From: an uncultured Chloroflexota bacterium
GTDB lineage: Bacteria; Chloroflexota; Anaerolineae; Aggregatilineales; Phototrophicaceae
Assembly: GCA_937927665.1 (NCBI GenBank)
Contig: CALBRY010000165.1
Span: 1 to 17,223 of the forward strand
Direction of reading: 5' to 3'
Length of the DNA stretch: 17,223 nt
Shown here: in pieces, positions 1 through 6,957 of the stretch
Numbering within the stretch: the first letter of the stretch is position 1
How the letters are laid out: the number at the start of each line of letters is the position of its first letter
Position numbers and translations under genes: made by a program
Notes under the pieces: model-generated
What the model was told of the DNA's origin: nothing
Database searches by the model: none
The model's input: only the letters and a program-made list of their open reading frames with translations

Positions 1-336
1 CTATATGAGCGCTACAAGCTGCCCATCGTCATCACCGAAAACGGCTTGTCAAACAGCGATTGGGTCAGCCTCGATGGTGCGGTACATGATCCGCAGCGCA
101 TCGACCACATGAGCCGCTACTTGGGTAACTTCCGCAAAGCATCCGAAAGCGGTGTGAAAATCGCCGGGTACTTCCATTGGTCGATCATGGATAATTTCGA
201 GTGGGCGGAAGGGATGAAGCACCGCTTCGGGTTGGTACATGTCGATTACACCACGCAGAAACGCACGCTCAAAGATTCGGCGTACTTCTACCGGGATGTG
301 ATCGCCAGCAACGGCGCATCACTGCCAAAAGTTTAG
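1..336 (+). CDS. GH1 beta-glucosidase, C-terminal part (5' truncated by window)
   Basis: The gene enters the window already open in frame 1 and stops with TAG at 334-336, so only the last 111 residues are seen. The fragment opens with LYERYKLPIVITENG. ITENG is the glycoside hydrolase family 1 motif carrying the catalytic nucleophile Glu (codon 37-39). Further on come FHWSIMDNFEWAEG and HRFGLVHVDY, the usual GH1 C-terminal motifs that line the sugar-binding -1 site and close the barrel. Family members release terminal beta-glucose from cello- or laminari-oligosaccharides, usually in the cytoplasm. A shorter reading from the TTG at 46 would drop the nucleophile and is not the real start. The gene converges on the GH81 glucanase gene, which suggests a shared beta-glucan substrate. 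Exact sugar specificity cannot be read from this fragment. Confidence 0.93.
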   Translation, partial: LYERYKLPIVITENGLSNSDWVSLDGAVHDPQRIDHMSRYLGNFRKASESGVKIAGYFHWSIMDNFEWAEGMKHRFGLVHVDYTTQKRTLKDSAYFYRDVIASNGASLPKV

Positions 337-344
337 ACATTTTC

Positions 345-402
345 ACCGCAGAGGGCGCAGAGAATGTGGAGAGATATCCCAATTCTCCTCGTCCTCTGCG
401 GT
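345..402. repeat. Imperfect inverted repeat with CCGCAGAGG tips between convergent genes
   Basis: ACCGCAGAGG at 345-354 is matched exactly by its reverse complement at 393-402. The two 26-nt arms (345-370 and 377-402) pair at 21 of 26 positions around a 6-nt loop. Neither strand has a T-run after the stem, so this is not a standard intrinsic terminator, though the hairpin could still limit read-through between the two convergent genes. Purine-rich GCAGAG repeats of this look occur as dispersed intergenic elements in several environmental bacteria; that is from memory. Whether it is dispersed in this genome cannot be seen here. Confidence 0.6.
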
Positions 403-417
403 TCAGATCAACATGCT

Positions 418-2646
418 TTAACGGCTCAGTGTCGCCAATTCCCCCGGCGGCACGGTGAGCGTTACGCCATCGGAGAAGGTGACGACGCGATTGGAAGCGT
501 CGAAGTTATACGCCGCGTATGTCCGAACGCCGTCACGCTCAAAAACTGCGTAGAACGGTGCGTCGGCGGTGACTGTGGCATTGATTCGCCCCAATACGTT
601 GAGCGTCTCCAACCAGTGAAGCGCATGGGTTTGTGTTTCGCCCCATTCCGGTGCGGGCGGGCTTGCCTGAAATGCCGCTAATGCTTCCGCCGGATCGCTC
701 AATGCGTAGGTGAGATGCAGCACATCGGTGAACGCGTCCGGCGCACCACCCGCTTGATCGATCAAATCAGCGCGATTTTCTGCGAGATATTCCGGCGTTT
801 GTCCCAGATACAGGGATGCCGGGGTAATCGGCAGGAAATTGATGGCATGGATCGCGTCCGGGTCTTGAGTCCACCATGTGGTGTAATGTCCGCCATCGCT
901 CCACAAAATGCCGAGCGCTGACCGATCGAATCCTTCCGGGAACACTGCATGATCGACATCGAACCAATACTGCTGGATGGCGATCATTTCGGTGGTGTAC
1001 AGGTAAATGCCCAAGTCGCGGATTTCCTGATTATCGACCGCTGCGCCCCATAGGATCAGCGACGCCGCGAAGTTCATCGCCTCGCTTGACGATTCCTGAT
1101 TCGCGCCGTGATCGCCATCGTTTGCGCCGCTTGCCCACGAGTGACCCGCGTACACATCAAATGAGCGTAAGCGTGGGAACATCGGATCGTTGGCATCGGG
1201 GCTGTTCGCGTCACGGATCAGCAGATCGACCATACCGCCCCATTGATCAAGCGATGCCCATTCCGGATCACGCATGGCGATCATCGCCGCGGCATAGATA
1301 AAATACCCGTGATGAAAGTGATGGTCATTCATGCGCGTTTGATAGCCGAAGGTCGCCGCCGGATACCCGATCAGCGCGCCCCAGTTCGAGTTATAGGTGA
1401 AATGCGGCAGCGCGCCGCTTTCGGATACGCTAAACCAGTCCTCAAGACGGGCGCGCAAGGTGGTGATAAAGGCATCGCGCGCGGCGGTATCGCCTAACTG
1501 CTCCGCGATCGGCACGAGCATTGCCAGCCGATTCAAACCCTTACCCGTCCAATAGGTATCTGCCTCACCGTTGGGACCGGGCAAATTCAGGCGTAAGTTA
1601 TCATTGTTGAAGCGCTCAACGCGGTCAATTTCGCGCGTAAATTCATCTGTGCTGAGTCCATCAACGGCGGGCATCGCGGGCAAAATCCCGGGATACGTCA
1701 TCGTTGTCGTGAAGCCGTTTCCTTGAACGACGCGCATCTCACCGCGGGCGGATGTATACGCATACGGTGTGTTCATGTCTTGCGAATAAAGCCATTGATG
1801 ACGGTACAGCGCGAACAGCGTTTCTGTTTGACTGCCTTCCATCACCTGCGTATCAAGCGCGTAGTCTGTGACAACCGACGACGCCGATTCATCGTAGCGC
1901 CATTCGACGTGCGATCCGGTCACAAACACAAACGCATGCGCGCGGAAATTGGCGAATGTTTCCAGCGTGTCATCGGGCAAGACGGCGAGCGAGAAATAGT
2001 TGTTTCCCGCAAGCGTCGAGCGAATCTGCTCGTTTTCGACCGTCCACGTTGAGCCGCTCGGCGCGAACAAGCCGTAAGCACGTCCGCGTATCATGACAAG
2101 CGCGCTGCCTTCTTCGTTGATGATCACATCCGGCGCTTGGCGGAATGTCAGCGCGACTTCGCCGCCGTTCGTCGTGAAGTACACGAAGGGCATTCCGTGT
2201 CCCATCGTGGCGCGCATGGCATCGCCATCCCATGCGGCGGTGACTGTCCAATCGGAGAAGTCAGCCACCAGCGGCGGCGCAGAAGCGCGGGTTAATCCTG
2301 CAACACTCACGCGGAAATCTTCAAAAAAGTTGTAGCGGTATTCGTCGCCGCGTGTGGAGATAAAAGGCGTATTCGGGTAGCTGACCGCCAGCCCATCAGG
2401 ATTGGCGGCGAGCGCCAGCGGATGCGCGAACATGGCACGATTCCCCGAACCCTGCCACGCCAGCGCCGACCACCATTTATTGGTCGGCATCGGGCGATCT
2501 GCCAGTGCATCGACGCGGAAAATCGTCGTCTGCGGCGATTCTTGCCCCGCCGGTACGTCGGTCGAGTAGCTGCCCTGCCCTACCTGAACATGATCAATCG
2601 TCATGGTGAGCAACACCACACTAAGGAGGAACACTAGTCTGAACAT
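418..2646 (-). CDS. Secreted GH81 endo-beta-1,3-glucanase
   Basis: This 742-aa protein is predicted to cut internal beta-1,3 bonds in laminarin- or callose-type glucans outside the cell. Residues 1-19 are a hydrophobic signal-peptide-like segment (FRLVFLLSVVLLT). GH81 hallmarks follow in order: PTNKWWSAL at 54-62, MFAHPLAL at 72-79, YWTGKGLNR at 365-373, NDHHFHHGYF at 440-449 (Asp441 in the general-acid position), GHSWASG at 501-507, and NQESSSEAMN at 516-525 with two conserved Glu residues. The length is typical for a one-domain GH81 enzyme. No carbohydrate-binding module or cell-wall anchor is visible. The ATG at 2646 lies 18 bp after the kinase stop, so expression is probably coupled to the kinase gene. 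No strong ribosome binding site is seen. The start is chosen because it gives a complete signal peptide. Confidence 0.92.
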   Translation of the reverse strand: MFRLVFLLSVVLLTMTIDHVQVGQGSYSTDVPAGQESPQTTIFRVDALADRPMPTNKWWSALAWQGSGNRAMFAHPLALAANPDGLAVSYPNTPFISTRGDEYRYNFFEDFRVSVAGLTRASAPPLVADFSDWTVTAAWDGDAMRATMGHGMPFVYFTTNGGEVALTFRQAPDVIINEEGSALVMIRGRAYGLFAPSGSTWTVENEQIRSTLAGNNYFSLAVLPDDTLETFANFRAHAFVFVTGSHVEWRYDESASSVVTDYALDTQVMEGSQTETLFALYRHQWLYSQDMNTPYAYTSARGEMRVVQGNGFTTTMTYPGILPAMPAVDGLSTDEFTREIDRVERFNNDNLRLNLPGPNGEADTYWTGKGLNRLAMLVPIAEQLGDTAARDAFITTLRARLEDWFSVSESGALPHFTYNSNWGALIGYPAATFGYQTRMNDHHFHHGYFIYAAAMIAMRDPEWASLDQWGGMVDLLIRDANSPDANDPMFPRLRSFDVYAGHSWASGANDGDHGANQESSSEAMNFAASLILWGAAVDNQEIRDLGIYLYTTEMIAIQQYWFDVDHAVFPEGFDRSALGILWSDGGHYTTWWTQDPDAIHAINFLPITPASLYLGQTPEYLAENRADLIDQAGGAPDAFTDVLHLTYALSDPAEALAAFQASPPAPEWGETQTHALHWLETLNVLGRINATVTADAPFYAVFERDGVRTYAAYNFDASNRVVTFSDGVTLTVPPGELATLSR

Positions 2647-2664
2647 AAAGCGGAGCTTTCTGCT

Positions 2665-4509
2665 CTAGCCGCCTTCGTACACAGTCACCATGATCGTGAG
2701 CGGATCACCGATCAGGATTTGACCCGGCGTACGCAGCTCCCAGACGCTCGACCGTTCACCGCCCGATGTTGGCGTGCGCCCTACAAATTCGATGGTGGTT
2801 TCTTCTCCAACGTTCACGCGCTGGCGAATGAAGAACCGTCCCTCTGTATTGAAGGGTTCACCACTGACATAGGAAAGTGATGTATTGCGCTCCCACGGGC
2901 ATGTTCCCGTGTTGAGCAGCGTGATCAAGCGGCGATATTCCCGATTTGCCGGGTGGAAACCGCCATCTTCGGGAACCTGCTCGATGATTGCGTAATCGAA
3001 ATCGCATGCCGCGATTGTCGCTGTCTGCATCTCATTGAACAATGTCGCCTGAATGAGCGTCAGCGTCACATCCACCGTGGGCGTTAGCGTGACGGTCGGC
3101 GTGAGTGTTGTTGTCGGCGTCGGGGTATCAGACGGAGTCGGCGTTTCTGTCGGCGTGCTGGTCGATGTCGCGGTATTCGATGCCGTAGCGCTTGGAGTCG
3201 ATGTATTGGTTGCGGTGTTCGACGGTGTGATCGTCGGCGTCGGCGTATCGGATGGGGTCAAGGTCAGCGTCGGCGTATCGGTGAAGGTTGCCGATGGTGT
3301 TACCGTGTACGTTTCGGTAAACGTTGGCGTGATCGTCGGCGTTTCGGAGGGCGTTGGGGTGTAGGTAAACGTCGGCGACGGTGTGATCGTCGGAGTGTAC
3401 GACGCCAAAAACGGCAGAACCGAGCCGATCCCGCCGGGTGAAGCGAATGCTGCCGCGCCGAGTATCCCGCCCCCGATCAAGCCGATCAGCAGCAGCCACA
3501 ACAACGGCGAAGAACGGCGGCGTTGTGGCGGTGGCGCAGGCGGCGCAGTCGGTGTTACCGCCGAATGCTTGCCTGTCGAGGTCTTATGCTTGCCTGTTTC
3601 CAGACGTGATCGCAGCGGTGTTGTATCTAGTACCGGTTCGCCGGTATAGGGCGAGGGAGTATCGGCTTCGAGTAGTTCGCCGCGTTCGATCTTTTCGATA
3701 TCAGCGATGACTTCGTTCGCGGTCTGGTAGCGGGCGGATGGTTCTTTCGCCAGCAGTTTCAAAATCATGCGATCGACCGATTCTGGCACGTCGGGGTTAT
3801 AGTCCCGCGCGGACGGAATCGGATCATTCAAGTGCTTGAGGATGATCGCCAGCGGCGACTCGGCATCGTAAGGAAGCCGTCCCGTCACCATTTGGAACAG
3901 AATTACGCCGAGCGAATAAAGATCAGAGCGCTCATCACCCGGTTCGCCTAGCCCCTGCTCCGGTGACATATATGCGGGTGTGCCGACCATGCCGCCGCTC
4001 TGGGTGAACTGAACACCCGTCACGATTTTGGCGATACCAAAGTCGGTGAGCACCACGCGGCGATCTTTATCGATCATCAGGTTGGCGGGCTTCACATCAC
4101 GGTGAATCATGTTCTGTGCGTGCGCGTAGGCAAGCGCCGAAGCGGCTTCGCGGACGATCCGCAGCGCCTCTTTCAGCGATACCCGTTCCTGCTGCGCGCT
4201 CACGTGACTAAGCCGTTCCTTGAGGGTAGGACCCTCAATCAGCTCCATCACCATGAAGTAATTTTCGCCTTCGGTATCGTTTTCGAAATCGTATACCTGC
4301 ACGATATGCGAATGCTTTAGGCGCGCAATGTTACGCGCCTCGCGCTCGAAACGATTCTTAAATTCCGGGTCATCCGCTAGGAATGGGTGCAGCACCTTGA
4401 TCGCTACGAAGCGCCCAAGCGTAGGATGCAAAGCCTTATAGACTTCAGCCATCCCACCGCGCCCAAGCCGTTCTATGACCTCATATTTGCCAAACCGTCG
4501 AGTTGACAC
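2665..4509 (-). CDS. Membrane Ser/Thr protein kinase (PknB-like) with Thr/Pro linker and NBR1-type Ig-like domain
   Basis: This 614-aa single-pass receptor-like kinase has a complete Hanks-type domain at about 8-270: GRGGMAEVY glycine loop (16-24), VAIK with Lys38, HRDVKPANL (136-144), DFGIAK (156-161) and YMSPEQ (180-185). All catalytic residues are present. A basic proline-rich stretch precedes a transmembrane helix at about 335-356 (LLWLLLIGLIGGGILGAAAF). A roughly 110-residue outside linker (371-483) is almost only Thr, Pro and Ser. The last ~114 residues (NTGTCPW, then VGEETTIEF and SSVWEL) match the NBR1-like Ig fold common in Chloroflexota extracellular proteins. There are no PASTA repeats. 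The start is GTG at 4509 (MSTRRFGKYEV), with no clear Shine-Dalgarno site. The ligand is unknown. The GH81 gene 18 bp downstream makes glycan sensing a possible but unproven role. Confidence 0.93.
   Translation of the reverse strand: MSTRRFGKYEVIERLGRGGMAEVYKALHPTLGRFVAIKVLHPFLADDPEFKNRFEREARNIARLKHSHIVQVYDFENDTEGENYFMVMELIEGPTLKERLSHVSAQQERVSLKEALRIVREAASALAYAHAQNMIHRDVKPANLMIDKDRRVVLTDFGIAKIVTGVQFTQSGGMVGTPAYMSPEQGLGEPGDERSDLYSLGVILFQMVTGRLPYDAESPLAIILKHLNDPIPSARDYNPDVPESVDRMILKLLAKEPSARYQTANEVIADIEKIERGELLEADTPSPYTGEPVLDTTPLRSRLETGKHKTSTGKHSAVTPTAPPAPPPQRRRSSPLLWLLLIGLIGGGILGAAAFASPGGIGSVLPFLASYTPTITPSPTFTYTPTPSETPTITPTFTETYTVTPSATFTDTPTLTLTPSDTPTPTITPSNTATNTSTPSATASNTATSTSTPTETPTPSDTPTPTTTLTPTVTLTPTVDVTLTLIQATLFNEMQTATIAACDFDYAIIEQVPEDGGFHPANREYRRLITLLNTGTCPWERNTSLSYVSGEPFNTEGRFFIRQRVNVGEETTIEFVGRTPTSGGERSSVWELRTPGQILIGDPLTIMVTVYEGG
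3050..3400 (-). repeat. Degenerate tandem repeat encoding the kinase Thr/Pro linker
   Basis: On the minus strand this stretch is a run of imperfect short units encoding TPT, TPS and TxTPT tripeptides. On the plus strand it reads as repeated GTCGGCGT and GTCGGCGTATC blocks. The units vary, so it is a low-complexity coding repeat rather than a perfect microsatellite. It encodes the extended spacer between the membrane and the Ig-like domain. Such repeats can change length by slippage, so linker length may vary among strains. Confidence 0.75.
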
Positions 4510-4563
4510 GATTCGAGTAATGCCCTACCTGCAATTAATGCGCTCTGCCGCGATGCCAACCAG

Positions 4564-4593
4564 AGTATAACCATAGAAACGCATTTTCGTAAA
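4564..4593 (-). promoter_or_regulatory. Putative sigma70-type promoter for the kinase-GH81 operon
   Basis: On the minus strand, TATACT (4564-4569, five of six consensus bases) sits 18 bp downstream of TTTACG (4588-4593, four of six). Transcription would start near 4557, about 48 nt before the GTG start. The -35 box overlaps the T-run of the terminator of the preceding gene. This is inferred from consensus only. Confidence 0.4.
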
Positions 4594-4628
4594 AAATTGG
4601 GGGCGGAATTTGGATCAATTTCCGCCCC
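4590..4628 (-). terminator. Intrinsic terminator after the fumarase/aspartase-family gene
   Basis: A perfect 9-bp GC-rich stem (GGGGCGGAA at 4600-4608 with TTCCGCCCC at 4620-4628) encloses an 11-nt loop. On the minus strand it is followed by a run of six T (plus-strand A at 4591-4596). It begins 22 bp after the lyase stop codon. It has the features of a Rho-independent terminator. Confidence 0.88.
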
Positions 4629-4650
4629 TTTAATGATTTCCTGCTAAATT

Positions 4651-6069
4651 CTAACCTGCCGCCGCGATTCCCTGTATACCACCTTCGGTCATTTTCTTGG
4701 CATCCAGCAGTTCTAAGGCTTCTTCACGGCTCAACAACCCCATCTCAACCACAATTTCGATGATGCTGCGATTTTCCGCCATCGCACGCTTGGCAACGGT
4801 TGCGCCGTTCTCATACCCGATCTTCGGGTTGAGCGCCGTCACCAAAATCGGGTTTTTCGCCAGCCAACCTTCGGCGCGTTCGCGGTTGGCGATCAAACCG
4901 ACCGCGCACTTGACCGTGAATGCCCGCACCGCCCCGATCATGACATGCATCGCTTCAAACAGGTTGTGCGCGATGATCGGCATCATCACGTTGAGTTCAA
5001 GCTGACCAGCCTGTGCTGCCAACAGAACCGTCGTATCATTGCCCATCACATGGAACATTGCCATATTGAGCATTTCGGCGAGCACAGGATTGACCTTGCC
5101 CGGCATGATCGACGAACCCGGCTGCACGGGCGGGCAGGTGATTTCTGCTAACCCGGTTGTGGGACCGCTGGAAAGCAGGCGAACATCGTTGGCGATGCGG
5201 ATCAAGTCCTGCGCCGCTGTGCGGAGTGCGCCGCTGAAGAATGCCGCGTCCTGATGCGACTGCATCGATTCAAACAGGTCATCCGATTCGTGGAATTCGA
5301 TGCCTGTCAATTCGCTCAGCTTCTTGACCATGCGCGCATGATATTCGGTGTGCGCGTTCAAGCCCGATCCGTTCGCCGTGCCGCCGATCCCCAGACGACG
5401 CAGACCATCTGCCGCCATGTTGATCTTTTCGATATTGCGGCGCAGTGCTTTCGCCCATGCCGCCACTTCTTGACCTAACGTGATCGGCACGGCATCTTGC
5501 AAGTGGGTGCGACCGCTCTTGACGATTTCGCTCCACTCTGCCGCCTTTGCATCAAATGCGCTCGCCAGCCCTTCTAGCGTGCTGGTGAGTTCTTCCAGAC
5601 GCCACAGCGCACCAACACGGATCGATGTCGGGATCGTGTCGTTAGTGCTTTGCGCCATGTTGACATGATCATTCGGGTTGACGGGCTTTTTGCGTGTATC
5701 CACCAGCGAATAGCCGAGGATTTCGTTTGCGCGGTTGGCGATCACTTCATTGGTGTTCATATTGTGGCTGGTGCCAGCGCCCGCCTGAAACGGATCGACC
5801 ACAAACTGCGCGTCGAGTTTTCCGGCAATCACTTCGTCGGCAGCCTGCATAATCGCCCGCGCCATCTCTTCCGGCATCATCCCCAGATCGAGATGAACTT
5901 CGGCAGCGGCGCGCTTGATCATCGCCATTGACCAGATAAAGGCGCGATACGGTTTAAGTCCGCTGACAGGAAAGTTTTCGACCGCGCGCTGCGTTTGTGC
6001 GCCGTAATACGCGCTCGCGGGTACGTTAATAACGCCTAAAGAATCTTTTTCCTGCCGAAATTCCGTCAT
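4651..6069 (-). CDS. aspA: Class II fumarase/aspartase superfamily lyase, probably aspartate ammonia-lyase
   Basis: This 472-aa protein belongs to the fumarase C/aspartase family of cytoplasmic tetramers that add or remove water or ammonia across fumarate. The family signature GSSIMPGKVNP is at 318-328 with the catalytic-loop Ser320. Substrate motifs include GAGTSHNMNTNEV (97-109), STND (141-144) and GRTHLQDAVP (186-195). Compared from memory, fumarases usually read GSGT, HLMDA(T/V)P and GG-FELNV. This protein has GAGT, HLQDAVP and AGQLELNVM, as in Bacillus aspartases, so deamination of aspartate to fumarate and ammonia is favoured. Fumarase (fumC) remains a real alternative. The ATG at 6069 is preceded by an AGGAG ribosome binding site. 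The gene has its own putative promoter and a strong terminator, so it is probably monocistronic. Confidence 0.9.
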   Translation of the reverse strand: MTEFRQEKDSLGVINVPASAYYGAQTQRAVENFPVSGLKPYRAFIWSMAMIKRAAAEVHLDLGMMPEEMARAIMQAADEVIAGKLDAQFVVDPFQAGAGTSHNMNTNEVIANRANEILGYSLVDTRKKPVNPNDHVNMAQSTNDTIPTSIRVGALWRLEELTSTLEGLASAFDAKAAEWSEIVKSGRTHLQDAVPITLGQEVAAWAKALRRNIEKINMAADGLRRLGIGGTANGSGLNAHTEYHARMVKKLSELTGIEFHESDDLFESMQSHQDAAFFSGALRTAAQDLIRIANDVRLLSSGPTTGLAEITCPPVQPGSSIMPGKVNPVLAEMLNMAMFHVMGNDTTVLLAAQAGQLELNVMMPIIAHNLFEAMHVMIGAVRAFTVKCAVGLIANRERAEGWLAKNPILVTALNPKIGYENGATVAKRAMAENRSIIEIVVEMGLLSREEALELLDAKKMTEGGIQGIAAAG

Positions 6070-6095
6070 GATGTACTCCTGTATTCGCCATAGAC

Positions 6096-6127
6096 AAAAA
6101 AAGGCGCTGCATATTGTAGCGCCTTTT
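6096..6127 (-). terminator. Intrinsic terminator after the superoxide dismutase gene
   Basis: AAAAGGCGCT (6099-6108) pairs perfectly with AGCGCCTTTT (6118-6127) around a 9-nt loop. On the minus strand the stem runs into seven T (plus-strand A at 6096-6102). It lies 34 bp after the SOD stop and 26 bp before the next start codon. Confidence 0.9.
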
Positions 6128-6141
6128 CGCCGTGTTGTGAA
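6113..6141 (-). promoter_or_regulatory. Putative sigma70 promoter of the lyase gene, embedded in the SOD terminator
   Basis: On the minus strand TTCACA (6136-6141, five of six consensus bases) is followed after exactly 17 bp by TACAAT (6113-6118, five of six). The -10 box lies in the loop and one arm of the upstream terminator hairpin. The start site would fall near 6106, inside the other arm. The lyase transcript would therefore carry only half of the stem and could not rebuild the terminator. Confidence 0.5.
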
Positions 6142-6160
6142 TTTCGGCGTGAGAGCCGAA

Positions 6161-6769
6161 CTAACGTTGTGCGTACTTTCGTGCGACTACGTCCCAGTTC
6201 ACGGTGTTGAACCATGCAGTTACGTAATCAGGGCGCTTGTTCTGGTACTTGAGATAGTAGGCATGTTCCCAGACATCCACGCCGAGGATCGGGCGCTTGC
6301 CCTGCATTACCGGGGTATCCTGATTCGGCGTCGATTCAATCGAAACCGAGCCATCGGGGGCGGCAACCAACCAAGCCCAACCCGAACCGAATTGACCAAC
6401 CGCTTTCGCCTTGAATTGTTCCTTGAACTGATCATAGCCGCCGAATGCTGCATTGATCGCGTTCGCCAGATCACCTGTCGGGGTGCTGCTGCCGCCGGGG
6501 GTCATGATTTCCCAGAACAGGCTGTGATTCCAGTGACCGCCGCCGTTGTTGCGTACCGCTGTGCGGACATTATCCGGCAGACGGTCAAGCGACTGAAGCA
6601 GAGTCTCGATATCCATATTCTGAAAGTCGGGCGCGTTCTGGAGGGCGTTGTTCAGGTTATTCACATACGCCTGATGATGCCGATCATGATGGATTTCCAT
6701 CGTCATCGCGTCGATGTGGGGTTCGAGCGCGCCAAAAGCATAGGAAAGCGCGGGCAGTTCGTGAGCCAT
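6161..6769 (-). CDS. sodA: Superoxide dismutase, Mn/Fe family (Mn-type residues)
   Basis: This 202-aa cytoplasmic enzyme turns superoxide into oxygen and hydrogen peroxide. Metal ligands are His27 (MEIHHDRHH), His82 (HWNHSLFW), Asp165 and His169 in the signature DVWEHAYY (165-172). The residues separating Mn from Fe enzymes, NGGGHW (75-80) and Gln150 (NQDTP), are those of Mn-SODs, though cambialistic use cannot be excluded. The ATG at 6769 (MAHELPAL) is chosen because AAGGAG lies just upstream and the protein then matches the usual family N-terminus. A longer reading from 6808 adds 13 unlike residues and is rejected. The gene is transcribed alone: promoter-like elements lie upstream and a terminator downstream. 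Confidence 0.96.
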   Translation of the reverse strand: MAHELPALSYAFGALEPHIDAMTMEIHHDRHHQAYVNNLNNALQNAPDFQNMDIETLLQSLDRLPDNVRTAVRNNGGGHWNHSLFWEIMTPGGSSTPTGDLANAINAAFGGYDQFKEQFKAKAVGQFGSGWAWLVAAPDGSVSIESTPNQDTPVMQGKRPILGVDVWEHAYYLKYQNKRPDYVTAWFNTVNWDVVARKYAQR

Positions 6770-6822
6770 GCGAGTTACTCCTTTTTGTTTATGGGGTGAA
6801 CACACCATAGCGGATAAATTCT

Positions 6823-6831
6823 ATTCTAGCA
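6823..6831 (-). promoter_or_regulatory. Putative extended -10 promoter element of sodA
   Basis: The minus strand reads TGCTAGAAT here, fitting the extended -10 pattern TGnTATAAT at all but one position. The -35 region at the usual distance is weak, which is common for extended -10 promoters. The predicted leader to the sodA ATG is about 45 nt and contains the AAGGAG site. Confidence 0.35.
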
Positions 6832-6957
6832 CGGTCAGGGAAGGTTTTAGAACCGCCAACGGACTTAGTACCAGCGATTTTGGTGCTGTCTCATGGAATG
6901 TTAAAGTAAGCGCACACATTTCTAGCACGACGAGACAGTCCACAAGAAGGCACCTCC

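Noticed and set aside
345..402. Inverted repeat as a classic Rho-independent terminator
   Set aside because: Neither strand has a U-tract after the stem; it is listed as a repeat instead.
3053..3364. Plus-strand frame rich in Val/Gly/Ser repeats
   Set aside because: It is the antisense reading of the Thr/Pro linker repeat in the kinase gene, not a structural repeat protein.
3050..3400. Possible CRISPR array from regular short repeats
   Set aside because: The units are short, degenerate, in frame and coding, with no spacers of constant length.
6068..6799. 243-codon open frame on the plus strand opposite sodA
   Set aside because: The minus strand encodes a complete superoxide dismutase with all ligands and a ribosome binding site; the plus frame is its antisense shadow.
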